From contig NC_134895.1 in assembly GCF_041734735.1 (NCBI RefSeq), forward strand, positions 18,451,025 through 18,515,024: a stretch of DNA of 64,000 nt. Direction: 5' to 3'. Under the pieces are notes generated by a model. It saw only the letters and a list, made by a program, of their open reading frames with translations, ran no database searches and was not told where the DNA came from. This document shows positions 1 through 12,900 of this stretch, in pieces; the first letter of the stretch is position 1, and each line of letters starts with the position of its first letter. Made by a program: the position numbers and the translations under genes. This DNA is from Babylonia areolata. Taxonomy: Eukaryota; Mollusca; Gastropoda; Neogastropoda; Buccinidae.

Positions 1-209
1 GTCACTGGATCGCCTCTCAAGGGGTCAACAAATGATGCTTTCGAAAGAGCATTCCGTCTTCATTTTTGACAGATCATCGGCATATGATATAGAACGGCCC
101 ATCAGCTTTTCTTTTTTTTCCCCCAGAAAACATACACGTCGTTTTTGATGTGAAGCTGAAAACAGATTTCCGTGCCCAGACGGAAGAGTTGCACCCATAC
201 GATCTGACA

Positions 210-680
210 CTAATCGCATCTGGCCTTCCCCGCGGTGTAGATTTTGTGATTGGTGTCGCCTACCCGTAAAGTTACTTTTTTGTTCTTCACTTCTGTTTTC
301 ATGGTCTTATCTTGCCAGGCCCAGTTCCACTTATTTTTCAATCCTTTATTGATCTCTGCTTTGTGATTTTTCGACAAAATCAGGTATCTTTGCATGTCGT
401 GAAGCCCACGAGCGAAAGTTATGAAATCGCGACCAAATACAGATAAGCTGAATGATGACAGAGGAGCAACAGAACACTTATTCTCAATTGGTTCGCTTAT
501 CCAAACATGGGGCATTTTAGCAAACGCTGTGGGTCTGTCTTGTCGATCGGTCGGACAACATTCGTGCAACCTCTTGTAGAATCTCAAAAATGGCCTCTGG
601 AGCCACTTTTTGGTCGGAAATCCGACTATAGTCGGAAAAATCTCATGCCTGATTGTGCGCTGCGATGGCCTGTTGTGCAA
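210..680 (-). other. Unrecognised minus-strand ORF segment (possible exon or transposon remnant)
   Basis: A minus-strand reading frame of 156 codons reads through most of the left edge. Its last third has the W-rich segment KNKWNWAW followed by charged and hydrophobic residues and a lone Cys near the stop. This loosely recalls the head of some transposon-derived zinc-finger proteins. I could not place it in a family, so this is a hint only. No convincing splice sites were found. It abuts the tyrosine recombinase end of the neighbouring DIRS-like element and may be flanking DNA or part of that element's tail. The rest of 1-640 shows nothing I can name apart from the palindrome at 621-636. Confidence 0.2.
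621..636. repeat. Perfect 16-bp palindrome
   Basis: The sequence tccgactatagtcgga equals its own reverse complement. It lies just outside the recombinase coding end of the DIRS-like element, with further copies of the half motif tcgga on its left. It could form a cruciform or be a recombination or protein-binding site. No function is shown. Confidence 0.5.
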
Positions 681-1662
681 CTACCGCAGAGGCGATGCCT
701 CTTGAACCATCATCCCTTAAGCGAGAGACATCCCTCAAGTAGAATTCATTGAAGGTAGCAGGGTTTATCCAGTAAGCAGCATCCATGATGTCTTGTAGCC
801 GTGCTGAGTGGGCAAAGGCAAGGGAAGAGGACCCAGCTCTGACTTCGTGAACTCTGGCTGAGGGGGCATCAAGTTCCAACCCTGTGTCTGCATATGCGCC
901 ATTAACCGCACTGACTATCCATTGAGACAGAGATGTCTTGCTAATGTCGCAAGAGTAATCCAGGTTCCAACTGATGAAGAGGCGTCGTTTGGACAACTGG
1001 AAGGGACGTGACCTTTTAAGGTAGACACGAAGGGCCCTGATGGGGCAGAGGAATCTGTCTTCATCGTTGGGGGGCCAGTATGGAAGAGAGTGGTTTGATG
1101 AAAAGTATAGGAGAGAGTGTGCCGAGAGTTTGATTTTTGGCAAGAAATTCAGGGAGGATTCTGAGTGAGACAAATCCATCTGGCTTGAAGGCTATGTCTT
1201 GTGTGATGCCGCTAAGGGCGTGTGCTTCACTACATCGTCTACCTGAGGCAAGAGAAATGAGGGAGAGTGTTTTCATGGAGAGGAGTTTGAAGGAAGCTAA
1301 AGCCAAGGGTTCGTTGGGAGCCTTGCGGAGGTATTGTAGAACCAGGAAAAGGTCCCAGGAAGGAGTCCTACAGGATCTCTGCCCTGTACAAGTGCCCTGA
1401 GCAGAGGGTCATCTGAGAAAGAGAGCCTGCCTAGCTGCCAAAAGGTGGAGCTGATAGCAGCGTAATGGACGTACACTGCAGAGGCAGTGAGGCCTCTGGT
1501 GGAGGCAAGGAAAGCAAGAAAGTTTGCAAGATCCATGTTTGACAGGTGCATGGGACTGACTGAGTGGGATGTGCACCAGGAAAGGCAGCGGTTCCAGTGC
1601 TCTGAGTAAACACCTTGAGTGCAGTTACATGCAGACAAGTTCAGCTGTTTGGTCAGAGGCAC
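643..1662 (-). other. DIRS element 1: tyrosine recombinase region
   Basis: The N-terminal part contains an LSWCTSHSVSPMHLS segment and the C-terminal part an HEVRAGSSSLAF block followed by AAYWINPATFNEFYLRD. Both match the catalytic C-terminal layout of DIRS-type tyrosine recombinases, which replace the DDE integrase of LTR elements. Confidence 0.8.
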
Positions 1663-3483
1663 CTAGTGTTGACAGAGATTCCCGCACAGTAGCCGGGCGT
1701 GTAGGTTGAGTATGCCTGGGTTCCCATGAGGGATGCCTGCGCGGGGCTGGACTAAAGACTGTCTGCCTATGTGGAGGCGGAGTGGGGAAACGTGAGAGAG
1801 ATGAAGCAGGTTGGGGAACCATGGCTGAGCTGGCCACTGTGGTGCAATGAGAATCATGGCAGCATGTTCTAGCCTTGCTTTTCTGAGAACTTTTCCCATG
1901 ATGGGGAGTGAAGGGAAGGCGTACCCCAAAAGGTTTGACCAACTGATTGACAGTGCATCCACAGCCCAGGCTTGAGGGTCCAGGACTGGGGAGATGTATG
2001 CTGGTATGCGGAAGTTGAATCTCGTGGCGAAGAGATCCACATGTGGTTTGTGCCAATGGTTCCAGACCGTTTGGAGTGTTGACTGTGACAGGGTCCATTC
2101 TGTTTGGAGGACAGTGTGGGGTCTGCTGAGGTAGTCTGCAAGAATGTTCAGCTTGCCCGGGACATGTCGTGCTGTTAGATGTATGTTGTGTTCTTGGCAC
2201 CAGAGGAGGACTGTCTCCGCACGCAGAGACAGCTGGTGTGAGTGTGCCCGCCCTGCTTGTTGAAGTAGCATGCTACCGTCATGCTGTCTGTGCACAGAAT
2301 GACTGACCTGTTTGAGGCATGAGGAAGAGCTGGAGAGCTAGAAAAACTGCCTCCAGTTCCAGCCTGTTGATGTGCCATGACTGCTGTAGTGGTGTCCAGG
2401 TCCCCAACACTGTGTGATTCTCCATGTGGGTGCCCCAGCCTGTATTGGAGGCATCTGTGTACAGTTCTGTGTCCGGGGTTGGATTGACAATTGGAACCCC
2501 CTCCCTGAGCCATTGCATGATCATCCAGCGCTGTGTCGACTCTGCGAACCAAGTGGCCAGAGGTATTTGGCTGTCCCAAGCCTGTGAAGACTGGGACCAC
2601 CTGACCCTGAACTGTCGCTGGAATGGACATTTGTGTAGTCTTCCTTGGGGGAATAGTGGAGCTGGGGATTCCATGAAACCTAGCAGAGAGGCAAGTTCCC
2701 TGGCAGAGACCAAAGTTGCCTGTGATAGACAAAATGGGAGGCTGTGGAGTCTGGAGGCGAGGCATGGCCGGGCGTTTGGTCATTGTGACTGTGTCAATTG
2801 CCATGCCGAGGAATTTGAACTGTTGAGTTGGTTCCAGTTCCGACTTTTCCGTGTTCATGAGAAACCCTAGTGAATGGCATTGTTGCAAGACAAGGCTGAG
2901 GTGTTCTTGGCAGAGGGCCTTGCTCTCTGCCAGGATCAACCAGTCGCCTAGGTAGACCCTCAGATATATGCCCTTGCTCCTGAGAGCTAAGCATAGCTCC
3001 CTGACCACCCAGGTGAAAACCCATGGGGCTGGCGCAAGGCCGAATGAAAGGGCTCTGAACTGGAAGGACTTGCCTTCCCAGGAGAAGCGGAGCCACTTGT
3101 GGTCCCTGGGGTGAATCAGGACATGGAAGTAGGTGTCTGTGAGATCTATGGAGACTGCCCAGTCTCCTTGCCTGATGGAGTCCCTGATTGACGCTGGAGT
3201 TTTCATGCGGAAGGGCTTTGTACTGAAGGTACTTGTTTAGAGGGGAAAGGTCTAGAACCGGCCTCCATCCACCAGATGCCTTGGGGACCACAAAGATGTG
3301 GCCGAAGAAGCCTGGGGAGAGGAGAGAGGCTTCCTCTATGGCCTGTTCATGTAGAAGAGAAAGAATTTCCTCCTGCAGGGCTGAGCAGGCTACCCTGTCC
3401 TGTGGAGGAGGGAAGAGAGGAGGAGAAAGAGTGAGAAGTGCCTTGGAGGAGAGCCAAGGCAGGCAGAACCCCAACCTTATCAC
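1663..3483 (-). other. DIRS element 1: reverse transcriptase and RNase H region
   Basis: Recognisable landmarks in order are a VVPKASGGWRPVLDLSPLN segment, QGDWAVSIDLTDTYFH, the FGLAPAPWVFT block, a palm-like YLGDWLIL block, a TDASNTGWGTH RNase H start and an HVPGKLNILADYLSRP RNase H end, followed by DLFATRFN. This series is typical of the DIRS RT/RNase H polyprotein. Confidence 0.85.
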
Positions 3484-3591
3484 CCGAAGTACCCACTCGC
3501 ATGCGGGGAGAGACGACCATACTGGTATGTGCCTGGGTAGGCTGCCTGCCAGCTGATGGTGTGCGAGTGGTGGGTGAAGAGTGGGGGTGAG

Positions 3592-5675
3592 TCATTGGAG
3601 GTGGGCTAGTTTGGTGTTGGTTGTTGGCCTGTGTTGTGGCCGAGATGTGTAAGGCTGTCGCCTGTACACCCTAAATTGCGGTCTGACCTTGGAGGGAGCC
3701 GTTGGTTGTGATCGTGGCCTGGTGGTGGTTGCAGTGCTTCGATGGATGTGTGGATGTTGTCGCGGGGTGTACCGCGAGTGTGCGGGAGCGCAGGAAGGGC
3801 CTGTGCCTAAGGCAAGGTCCCTACTCAGTTCTGCATGGTGTTTTATGGCCGCAGTGGGGATGCCCTGACCGAAAAGGGATCCTTCAGTGGGGGCCATGAC
3901 CATGAGGGAAGCCTGTTCTGGGAGAGACCGCACATAAGGGGAGTGGGCTAGGAGAGCATCCCTTCTGGTCATGATAATGTAGGCCTGTGACTGAAGGGTT
4001 GAAGAACGGTTAAGATGTCTGGGAATGGAGATGTCAATGCTGGCTGACTGGTCACTGAAAGGTTCTAGGAGGGACATGGTAAGGCCAGCAAGGAAGCTGT
4101 CCATGGCTGAAGTGGATTCCATGGATTTCTGAATGGTTTCTTCCAGATCCATGAAAAATTTTTCAGGCAAACACATTGTTCTTTGAGTGCGCTGGTGCTG
4201 CAGGAGGAGGCAGAGGTCCTCCTGAGAAATAGGCAAGGGGCCTTGCAGGATAGGGCCTGGGGCTAGGACGAGTTGTTTGGAGGACGGGCGGGTCGCAGAC
4301 GCAATGAATTTCCCTCGACCCATTGCAGAGAGGAAATTGGGAAGAGAGCCGGTGGCGACGTCCAGGCCGGGTTGGCCATTGACTCTCTCTAGAACACATT
4401 GCAGGGCATCAACCACATGGGTGACTGGGTAAGGGCCTGCTGAGGACCACTGTGTGGCGGTTGAATGCCTAACAGTTCCATAGCCAGACTTTTTTGACAC
4501 ATGCCAGTGTTATGAATTGACTGCACCCGGTCAGGCGCACAGGAAGCAAGGAGGTCCGTTGCTTCTGTGATATACAAAGGTTGTGTCTGTTGTGAAGTGG
4601 GATTCCCCTCATCGAGGCTGTCCACATCGGAGGCAGTATCATCAATGGGATTGTGCAACTGTGCGCTGTGTGCGTGGTGGGTGTGGCCTCCATGTGTGAT
4701 GTGTGTGTACCCAATGGCAGAGGAGTGGGGCTGCTGGGAGATGTCTGTAGGAGACGAAGGTGGGGGTGTGTCAGTGGAAGACAGGTCGGCCAAAGGTGTG
4801 GTACCTGTGAGAGGGGTGGGGTCAGTGAGAGGAGAGGGTGTAGCACCAGGAAGGAGGGTGGTGCAGATTTGTCTGAGCACAGACAGTATGAGATGCTGAT
4901 TGTCAGTTGGGGCTTGTGTCTGAGCCATCACTGGCTGGGTAACAGCAGAGTCTAGCGGTGTGGCAGAGGGAACTGCCACCGCTGAGGTTGGAGGAACCTT
5001 GCATGCACCCACAGTGTGGGCGAGGGGCAGTGGCAGTGCAAGGGAGGTAACCGCAGCGCTCACTGGTATGAGTGCCGAAGTGGAGGTTGCCTCCCTTGAA
5101 TTTGTGACTCGGAGCGTGGGGGAGGGTGCATGCGTGTGAGCGTGCATGTCCCCCAGTGGTTCACCTTCCTCCTTACCTGGGGGGAGGGCTTCCCTGCCCA
5201 AAATAGTCGCTGTCGGACGCGAGACGGTTGGGGCATGCTGCGTGATGGGCGTGTGATCTGTGGCCACGGCCGCCGTCATGGATGTATGAGATACAGGGGC
5301 GGACCGAGTGTGCGAAGTGGAGGACTTAAGTCCGTGTTGGATTCCTTGAGAGGGAGCACGCTCGTTCGTTGAAGTTGTGGGCATGGAGAAAGGGACAGAG
5401 GAGGGCAACTCGTGCACTGCCGACTGGCACGGCCGAGAAAATGCGGAGCGCGTTGAGACTGATCGTGGATCAACTGAATTAAGAGAAACGACACTGCTGA
5501 CCTGAGTAGCTGCCGGAGGAGGCGTAGGAGGTGGTGGAGGTATGGAGCTGAGCAGAGGGAGTGGAGGCACTTTAGAGGGTGGAGGGTTAGCGTTGTAGAC
5601 AGAGCCCGAGGTAGAAGGCCCAGAGTATCTGCCGGTTGATTGTGATCGCACCTTGATTTTAGCTTGATCACCCAA
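3592..5675 (-). other. DIRS element 1: gag-like region
   Basis: The upstream part is very rich in Pro, Ser and Thr. The downstream part carries a TRRDALLAH segment and then an SLFGQG segment, ending in a basic R/Q/P/T-rich tail. The plus-strand DIRS element at 62630-63781 has an equivalent block (ARRDAILS, SLFGQY, basic tail). That correspondence supports a shared gag-like protein, although the two elements belong to different families. Confidence 0.7.
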
Positions 5676-6011
5676 TCAAGCCAAGTAGTTTTGTGGCCTG
5701 TTGTGATTCATCATCGGATGCAAAACGAGGGCCCCAAAGAATCGATAGACAGACAGAAAATATGAAAAAAACTTAGCTGTATACAGAGTATACAGAACAC
5801 AGGAGCAGGAGTCAAGATGGCTGCCGGAAAAAGAGGGCACTAATCAGGGATGCAAAGGGGAGGTAACCTACTTCGGGAGGTTATCGGCCATAGCTACTTT
5901 CATTTTCTCCGCATAGGCGGGTAGTAGTTTGCACAGGACAGGAATCAGACCCCTGCCGGAGTCCGCACTAGTGGGTCACGGTTAAGTATGTGTAGTTAAA
6001 AAATCACTGAT

Positions 6012-6038
6012 ACACACACACACACACACACACACACA
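6012..6038. repeat. (CA)n microsatellite
   Basis: A run of about 13 CA dinucleotides lies between the DIRS-like element and CCDC25 exon 6. Confidence 0.95.
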
Positions 6039-6134
6039 TGCATACATGAATGTAAACCAAGATCTGATTGATCATCAAAATCATTCACATTCCGACAAAA
6101 AGGAGCATGCACTGAAAAAGTGACGTTGACACAC

Positions 6135-6238
6135 CTCTTTGTCTTTATGGAAGCCAACCTGTCCTACATCCATAGCAGGTGTCTTCTTCAGGTTGTGCCA
6201 CACTGTGTACACCACATCAACGTTGCTCATCTTGTTAC
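6135..6238 (-). CDS. CCDC25: CCDC25 exon 6 (unique copy)
   Basis: On the minus strand an AG acceptor (6239-6240) precedes 104 nt encoding a peptide that starts [18 protein letters not shown] and continues with [15 protein letters not shown]. Human CCDC25 has GCKMNNVNVVYTPWSNLKK and DVGQIGFH here. The first two bases complete the Gly codon split with exon 5, and the exon ends on a full codon before a GTGTGT donor. It is the last CCDC25 exon in the window. The coiled-coil and basic C-terminal part (about 90 residues in human) must lie to the left of base 1. It is not repeated after the N gap. The stretch 6240-6822 is intron with nothing recognisable. Confidence 0.92.
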
Positions 6239-6905
6239 CTTTCAAACACATAACACATCTCATTTCATGCATTTGGTTGCGTTGATACACATATTACCAC
6301 CAATTAGATCAACACATCTCACTGCCATCATAAATCATTAAGATCCTTGTTAGAATGTTACGCTGTCAAATTGGTTTCACATTTATTTCAAATGTTTTCA
6401 TTTTTAATTTCTGATTATCATGCCCTTTTCTTTTCCTGTAAGACCTTCCATGTTCTCGCTGTTATTTGATCATGGGTGACAGTTACACTGAACTCACACC
6501 TTGAGATATATTGGATAGTGGGAAGTCTTTTGAGCCTTTCAAGCAGAAATCAAGCTAACTCTTTTAATTCCTTTTGAGAACTTATAATATCACTTCATAC
6601 CGTAATATAACTTCATTCAAATAATGGTTACATCTTCCTCTTCTCTCTTACTCACTCCTTTAACACTATAAATTGGACTGCAATTCATTATAAAATCAAC
6701 TAGACTTAACAGTGCTAAATGACATAGGTGAAAAAACTTACTTGCTGACTGCTACCTCTTAAAAAACAACATAAATGAATTAATAATGATGATTATCATT
6801 ACTATTGTTTAAAATAAAAAACAACAACAATAATAACTTATTAACACACACAAAGACAAACAAAAAGAAAAACAGACACACAGGCAAAATCAAAGAGATC
6901 ATCAC

Positions 6906-9900
6906 CTTGTATGCTATTTGCCTTCACGAGCTGGGCACAGTCATCAATAACAGACTGAGGAATATCATCTATTGTGTCACCCTGTAAAAAGATGAAAGTT
7001 AAATTTAAATGTGCATTTTTCATTCTCTTTTATTTTGTTGCTGTTGTTACAATCAATACATGTTAATACATGTATTTCAAATCATTACATCAGAACTAAA
7101 TAGACAAATAAATCATGGATAAAATATATCTTAAAAAACCAGCCCAAACATAAATCACAAAAAAGAATGAATACATTAAAATGATTGGCATGATCAAGAA
7201 TGTTTTCCATGAAAAGAACAGATGCAGCATTTTATTTTTTTGTGATTTGGCATCCTAAATCGGGAAATGCAGAAATGGAACCTGCCTTTAACATGGTTCT
7301 AGACCTTTATAAATGCCAAACATCACTGTCTTCAGATGAAAAACACTTGAAATCAAAGGCATTTCTCAAAATCTGAGAACTCAATGTTCTTCTCAAAGTT
7401 TTTTTGGGTGCAGATTGCTCACTCTTAGTAATCCTGGACAAGTAATCATAAAAAAACATGAAGTTGTTTTTCTCACATTGTAACTGACCAGGAAAAGTGC
7501 CAGTTGATTCTATTCCAAACAGACAAAAGTCAAAACCTGATGCAGATATGGGGCTGCATTAAAGTACTGTACCAGTAAATAATAGCACAAATATGAATTT
7601 ATCATCCTTTGAAAATTTTAAAAAAAAAAACTTACATCATGTAACCTGAGGTAAACATGTGCTGAGGAGACTCTGTCAACATGAAACCTGAAAAGAGATG
7701 ATGGGAAAGATTAACCACAGTAGCTGAGCATGAGAAAATAATCCCCCCCATACCCCCAACCCTCCCCCCAAAAAACAAACAAGACACTTTCACACATGAC
7801 ACCTACTTCTTTTCTTTTCTTTTTTTTTTTTTTAAAGATAATAATTAACTATTTTTCAAACTTGATTTATTTTCTAACCATTCATCTGCATTAGATACCA
7901 ATAGTCGAAAGCCTTATGCAAAAATAAACTCTAATGAATTATTTTAACCATTCAGCTGTATCAGATACAGTCAAAAGTCTTCAACACAAATATCAGCTTC
8001 TATAAATTTCTTCTTTCTTTCTGGAAATAACCAGATACTGTTTAATAAATCTATGCTGGAAATCACCTTTAACTTCTTGTACTATCATTAGTATCAATTT
8101 ATATGGAAAAGTTTCCTGTGCATTAAAAAAGAGCTGTTCATACAATAATTTACCTATATGGAAAAGTTTCCTGTGTATTAAAAAGAGCTGTTCATACAAT
8201 AATTTACCAATGAGTTTATGAACATCAACCTTTTCAGGATATCTTGTGGATACACATACATTCCCATGAAAACTGCAATAACAGACAACATAATCTTTTA
8301 CAATGTTATTACATGTACTGGTTAGATCAGATATGAATATACTTACCACACATCTTCCGGCCATCCCCAGCGAATCAGCTCCTCATCTGTGTCAACAAAA
8401 ACCAGACAAACCTTTGATGCAAAAATATACGAATTCAACAAGAGAAGATCATAAAAACAAAGCACTGTTTAGATTCTTGGTCGATTTTGAGGAACAAAAA
8501 GTTACATGTTAATTGATGAATGCAAACAGAGAGAGAGAGAGAGAGAGAGAGACAGTGTGTGTGTGTGTGTGACTGTAGTGTAGGGCGGGGTGTGTGTGTG
8601 TGCGTGTGTGTGTGTGTGTGAGTGTGCGTGTGCGTGTGTGTGTATGTGTGCGTGTGTATGTGTGTGTGTGTTAAAAGAACCTCATAAATCAATAAACTAT
8701 ATAGACACTCATTCAGTAAATATACCATACACCTGCTTACCAGTTTATCCTGGAACTTTACCGTTACTGACAATCTCACTGTAAAATGGAAAATGATATT
8801 TCTATTCAAAACCTGTAAACATGTAAATCAGGAAATAATCACATTTACACCTAATACAAAGCAGTTAAACACAGGTGAATTTCAGCAGCACTGTAACATC
8901 ACTTCTTTTTGTGGAGTGATGGCCTAGAGGTAACGTATCCGCCTAGGAACCGAGAGAATTTGAGTGCGCTGGTTTGAATCACGGCTCAGCCGCCGATATT
9001 TTCTCCCCCTCCACTAGACCTTGAGTGGTGGTCTGGATGCTAGTCATTCAGATGAGATGATAAACCGAGGTCCCGTGTGCAGCATGCACATAGTGCACGT
9101 AAAAGAACCCATGGCAACAAAAGGGTTGTTCCTGGCAAAATTCTGTAGAAAAATCCACTTTAATAGGAAAAACAAATAAAACTGCACGCAGGAAAAAATA
9201 CCAAAAAAAAAAGGATAGTGCTGTAGTGTAGCGACGCACTCTCCCTGGGGAGAGCAGCCTGAATTTCACACAGAGAAATCTGTTGTGATAAAAAGAAATA
9301 CAAATACAATATCTTTTCACTTTTGTATGCCTTTTCAGTTTTTTACCAGCATCATTAACATTTTTAGGAATCCAGGGTAAGGTACAAATTGTTAATTACT
9401 TGTAATTCAATTTGGACATGTATTTTGTTATTCATTTTACTTGCTAGATTAAGATAGCTGACTGCAAATCCCTCCTTATTTTCTCATTTGTAAATGATTG
9501 TATATCACAATCGTGTAAACTCTGCCAAAAACGCTGGCGACCAAAGCAAGAAAATGGTGGACCAGTCTGCACAAAAGATATGACTATGGCATGATGATGC
9601 TCTAGAAAATGAGGCAACAGAGGCAATAGAGTGCCATGGCTGTAAGAAATGGTGCCATAGCAGCTGGGCTGCATTGACAGCAGCACAGTACAAGTGCTTG
9701 AGTGAAGGAGATTTCATGGTGTGGTTGTGTAAAAAAGGTAGGGAACCAGGCAGACATTTGACATCAGTCTTAACAAGAACATGCCCCAATGTGACAGAGT
9801 TTACATAAATGACGACAACACACCCAAAGACAGAAGATAAGAAAATCATTAGTAAGTTTGACTTCTCCATGCTGGAGAATCAAGACGTTGAGGAAACATG

Positions 9901-12900
9901 GTCCACAATCTTGTGACGGAAAGCATGGAGACATTGCAATGATATGGTGTTTCTCTATCACTGACTCAATGTGAACCCAATATAACGTTGAGATGAGTAA
10001 TTCCCTTCATAACCTCTGTCTCTTGGTCTCTAAGCATGGCAGAATAAATGACCAACTTCATTCAACTTTGTTGCACCATCATCGGCATCATCTATTTGTA
10101 TGCTACATAACAGATCTATGACGTAAACAACAACATTTCAGACATGGAAACTACAGTCTAAACCAAAGCAAATAGAAATACAACACTTCTGGATGACAAG
10201 GGAAGTGGCTTAAAGTGTAAAAAACAGAAACACAAATTGTACAAGACATGACTATATGAAACACTTATAACAACAAAATGGACAGAGAAAGTATAGATTA
10301 GTATACATGAACAAGAAAATGAGAAGCAAATGTGGTGGTGGTGTGTCCATCGAGATCGATGATGACCATCGTTGTCATCCAGCGGGGGGATGGGGGGAGG
10401 GTGGTGGTGGGGTGGGGGGGGGGAGGATGCTCATGAGTCTATCTGTGAATGCGCAGATGGCTGAATAGTCCAATCTGCACACGAAATGTTCGCTGACAGT
10501 TGGGGCAGACAAAGACAGGCATACCATTGTCAGAGAGCTTGTTTGCCCGTGACTTTCTGGCCTGCCTCTTCTGAACAGCTGCAGCAGTCCTGTTGGCCTC
10601 GCACAACCTGGCGCCTTTGTGCACAGCAGCGCGCCATTTGTCACAGTCCACTGCAGATTCCTCCCAGGAGGAGGGTTGGTATCAAACGCTTTCAGAGAGA
10701 CTTTCAGAGTATCTCTGAAGCGCTTCTTCTGACCTCCGTGTGATCTCTTCCCTTGTTGCAGCTCGCCATAGAAGAGCCTTTTGGGCAGCCGACGGTCAGG
10801 CATGTGCGCCACGTGTCCAGCCCAGCGAAGCTGGGACTGCATCAGGATGGTGAAGATGCTGGGAAGGGTGGCTTTTGCGAGCACCTCTGTGTCTGGGGTC
10901 CTGTCTTGCCACTTGATGTTCAGTAGCTTCCTGAGGCATGTTGTGTGGAAGTGGTTCAGCTTCTTGGCATGTCGTTGGTACACTGTCCAAGTTTCGCAGG
11001 CGCACAGTGGTGGTGTGTCCATCGAGATCGATGATGACCATCGTTGTCATCCAGATGGGGGATGGGGGATGGGGGGAGGGTGGTGGTGGGGTGGGGGGAA
11101 GGATGCTCATGAATCTATCTGTGAGTGCGCAGATGGCTGAATAGTCCAATCTGCGCACGAATGTTCGCTGACAGTTGGGGCAGACAAAGACAGGCATATC
11201 ATTGTCAGGGAGCTTGTTTGCCCCGTGACTTTCTGGCCTGCCTCTTCTCAACAGCTGCAGCAGTCCTGTTGGCCTCGCACAACCTGGCGCCTTTGTGCAC
11301 AGCAGCGCGCCCCATTTTGTCACGTGTCCACTGCAGATTCCTCCCAGGAGTCAGCGGTTGATATCAAACGCTTTCAGAGAGACTTTCAGAGTATCTCTGA
11401 AGCGCTTCTTCTGACCTCCGTGTGATCTCTTCCCTTGTTGCAGCTCGCCATAGAAGAGCCCTTTTGGGCAGCCGATGGTCTGGCATGCGCGCCACGTGTC
11501 CAGCCCAGCGAAGCTGGGACTGCATCAGGATGGTGAAGATGCTGGGACAGGGTGGCTTTTGCGAGCACCTCAGTGTCAGGGGTCTTGTCTTGCCACTTGA
11601 TGTTCAGTAGCTTCCTGAGGCATGTTGTGTGGAAGTGGTTTCAGCTTTCTTGGCATGTCGTTGGTACACTGTCCAAGTTTCGCAGGCGTACAGTAAGTGT
11701 GGGGAGAACTACTGCTCTGTAGACCTTTAGCTTGGTCTCAAGACTAATGCCTCTCTCTGTTCCAGACATTTGCATTGAGTCTACCAAAAAGCTGCGCTTG
11801 CTCTTGCAATCCTGACGTTCACTTCATCGTCGATTGTCACATTTCGTGACAGTGTGCTGCCAAGGTATGGTGAACCGCTCCACCGCACTGAGTCTCTGAC
11901 CGTTGACTGTGATGTTGGGCTCAACGGAGGGGTTTCCCTGGGGCTGGCTGATGGAGAACTTCAGTTTTCCTCGTGCTGATGGTAAGGCCGAAGTTCCTGC
12001 TGAGCAGTGCAAACTTGTTGACGCTGAGTTGCATGTCAGCTTCAGATCCAGCGTTGAGGGCACAATCATCAGCAAACAAAAAGTCTCTGATGATGTCTGT
12101 CATGACCTTCGTTTTTGCTTTGAAGCCTTCTGAGGTTTAAACAGCTTGCCATCTGTTCGGTAATTTAGGCCGATTCCAACATCGCCATCTCTGAAGGCAT
12201 CAGTAAGCATTGCAGAGAACATGAGGCTGAACAACGTTGGAGCCAGGACGCAGCCTTGCTTGACACCATTTGTGACAGCAAAAGGAGCAAGATGTTTCAC
12301 CCATTGTCCTGGACCTCGAGCCTGCATGCCTTCATGGAAATTGGCTGAACCAAGGAAATAAATTTCCGAGGGCCATCCGTACTTGGCCATGATCTTCCAC
12401 AGTCCCTCTCTACTCACGGTGTCGGAAGGCCTTAGTGAGGTCGACATAGGAGGGAGAACAGATCAGCATTTTGCTCCTGACATTTCTCTTGCAGCTGCCT
12501 TGCAGCAAACACCATGGTCAGTGGTTCCGCGCTCTTTCGGAATCCACATTGGCTCTCAGGCAAATAACCTTGGTCAAGGTGTGCTGTGAGGCGGTTAAGT
12601 AGGATCCTGGCAAGTATCTTGCCTGCGATGGAGAGCAAGGAAAAGCCCCCGATGGTTATCACAGGCTGCAGGTTCCCCCTTATCGCGCTGTACATGTGAA
12701 TGATAGATGCATCTTTGAAATCCTGGGGGATCGTCTCTTCTTTCCACATGAGTGAGTACAGCCTGATGAAGCTTCTCAGTCAGCACAGTGCCTCCATCCT
12801 TGTAGACCTCTGCTGGTATGGCAGTCTGAGCCAGGTGCTTTGCCACTGGATAGCAGACGGATTGCATTCTGGGTCTCGAGAAGTGTTGGCGGATCGTCCA

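Larger units (their letters stand above)
640..5990 (-). mobile_element. DIRS-like tyrosine-recombinase retroelement (DIRS element 1), fossil
   Basis: On the minus strand the order is a proline- and serine-rich gag-like region, a reverse transcriptase with RNase H, and a DIRS-type tyrosine recombinase. This gene order with overlapping frames, and a recombinase in place of an integrase, is the hallmark of DIRS retroelements. About 300 bp of non-coding sequence (5676-5990) precedes the gag-like region. No matching inverted terminal repeat was found beyond the recombinase end, so the 3' end looks truncated near 640. The element looks broken, with a few frame interruptions by eye. It lies downstream of CCDC25 exon 6, on the same strand as that gene, so it is probably intronic. 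Confidence 0.85.
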
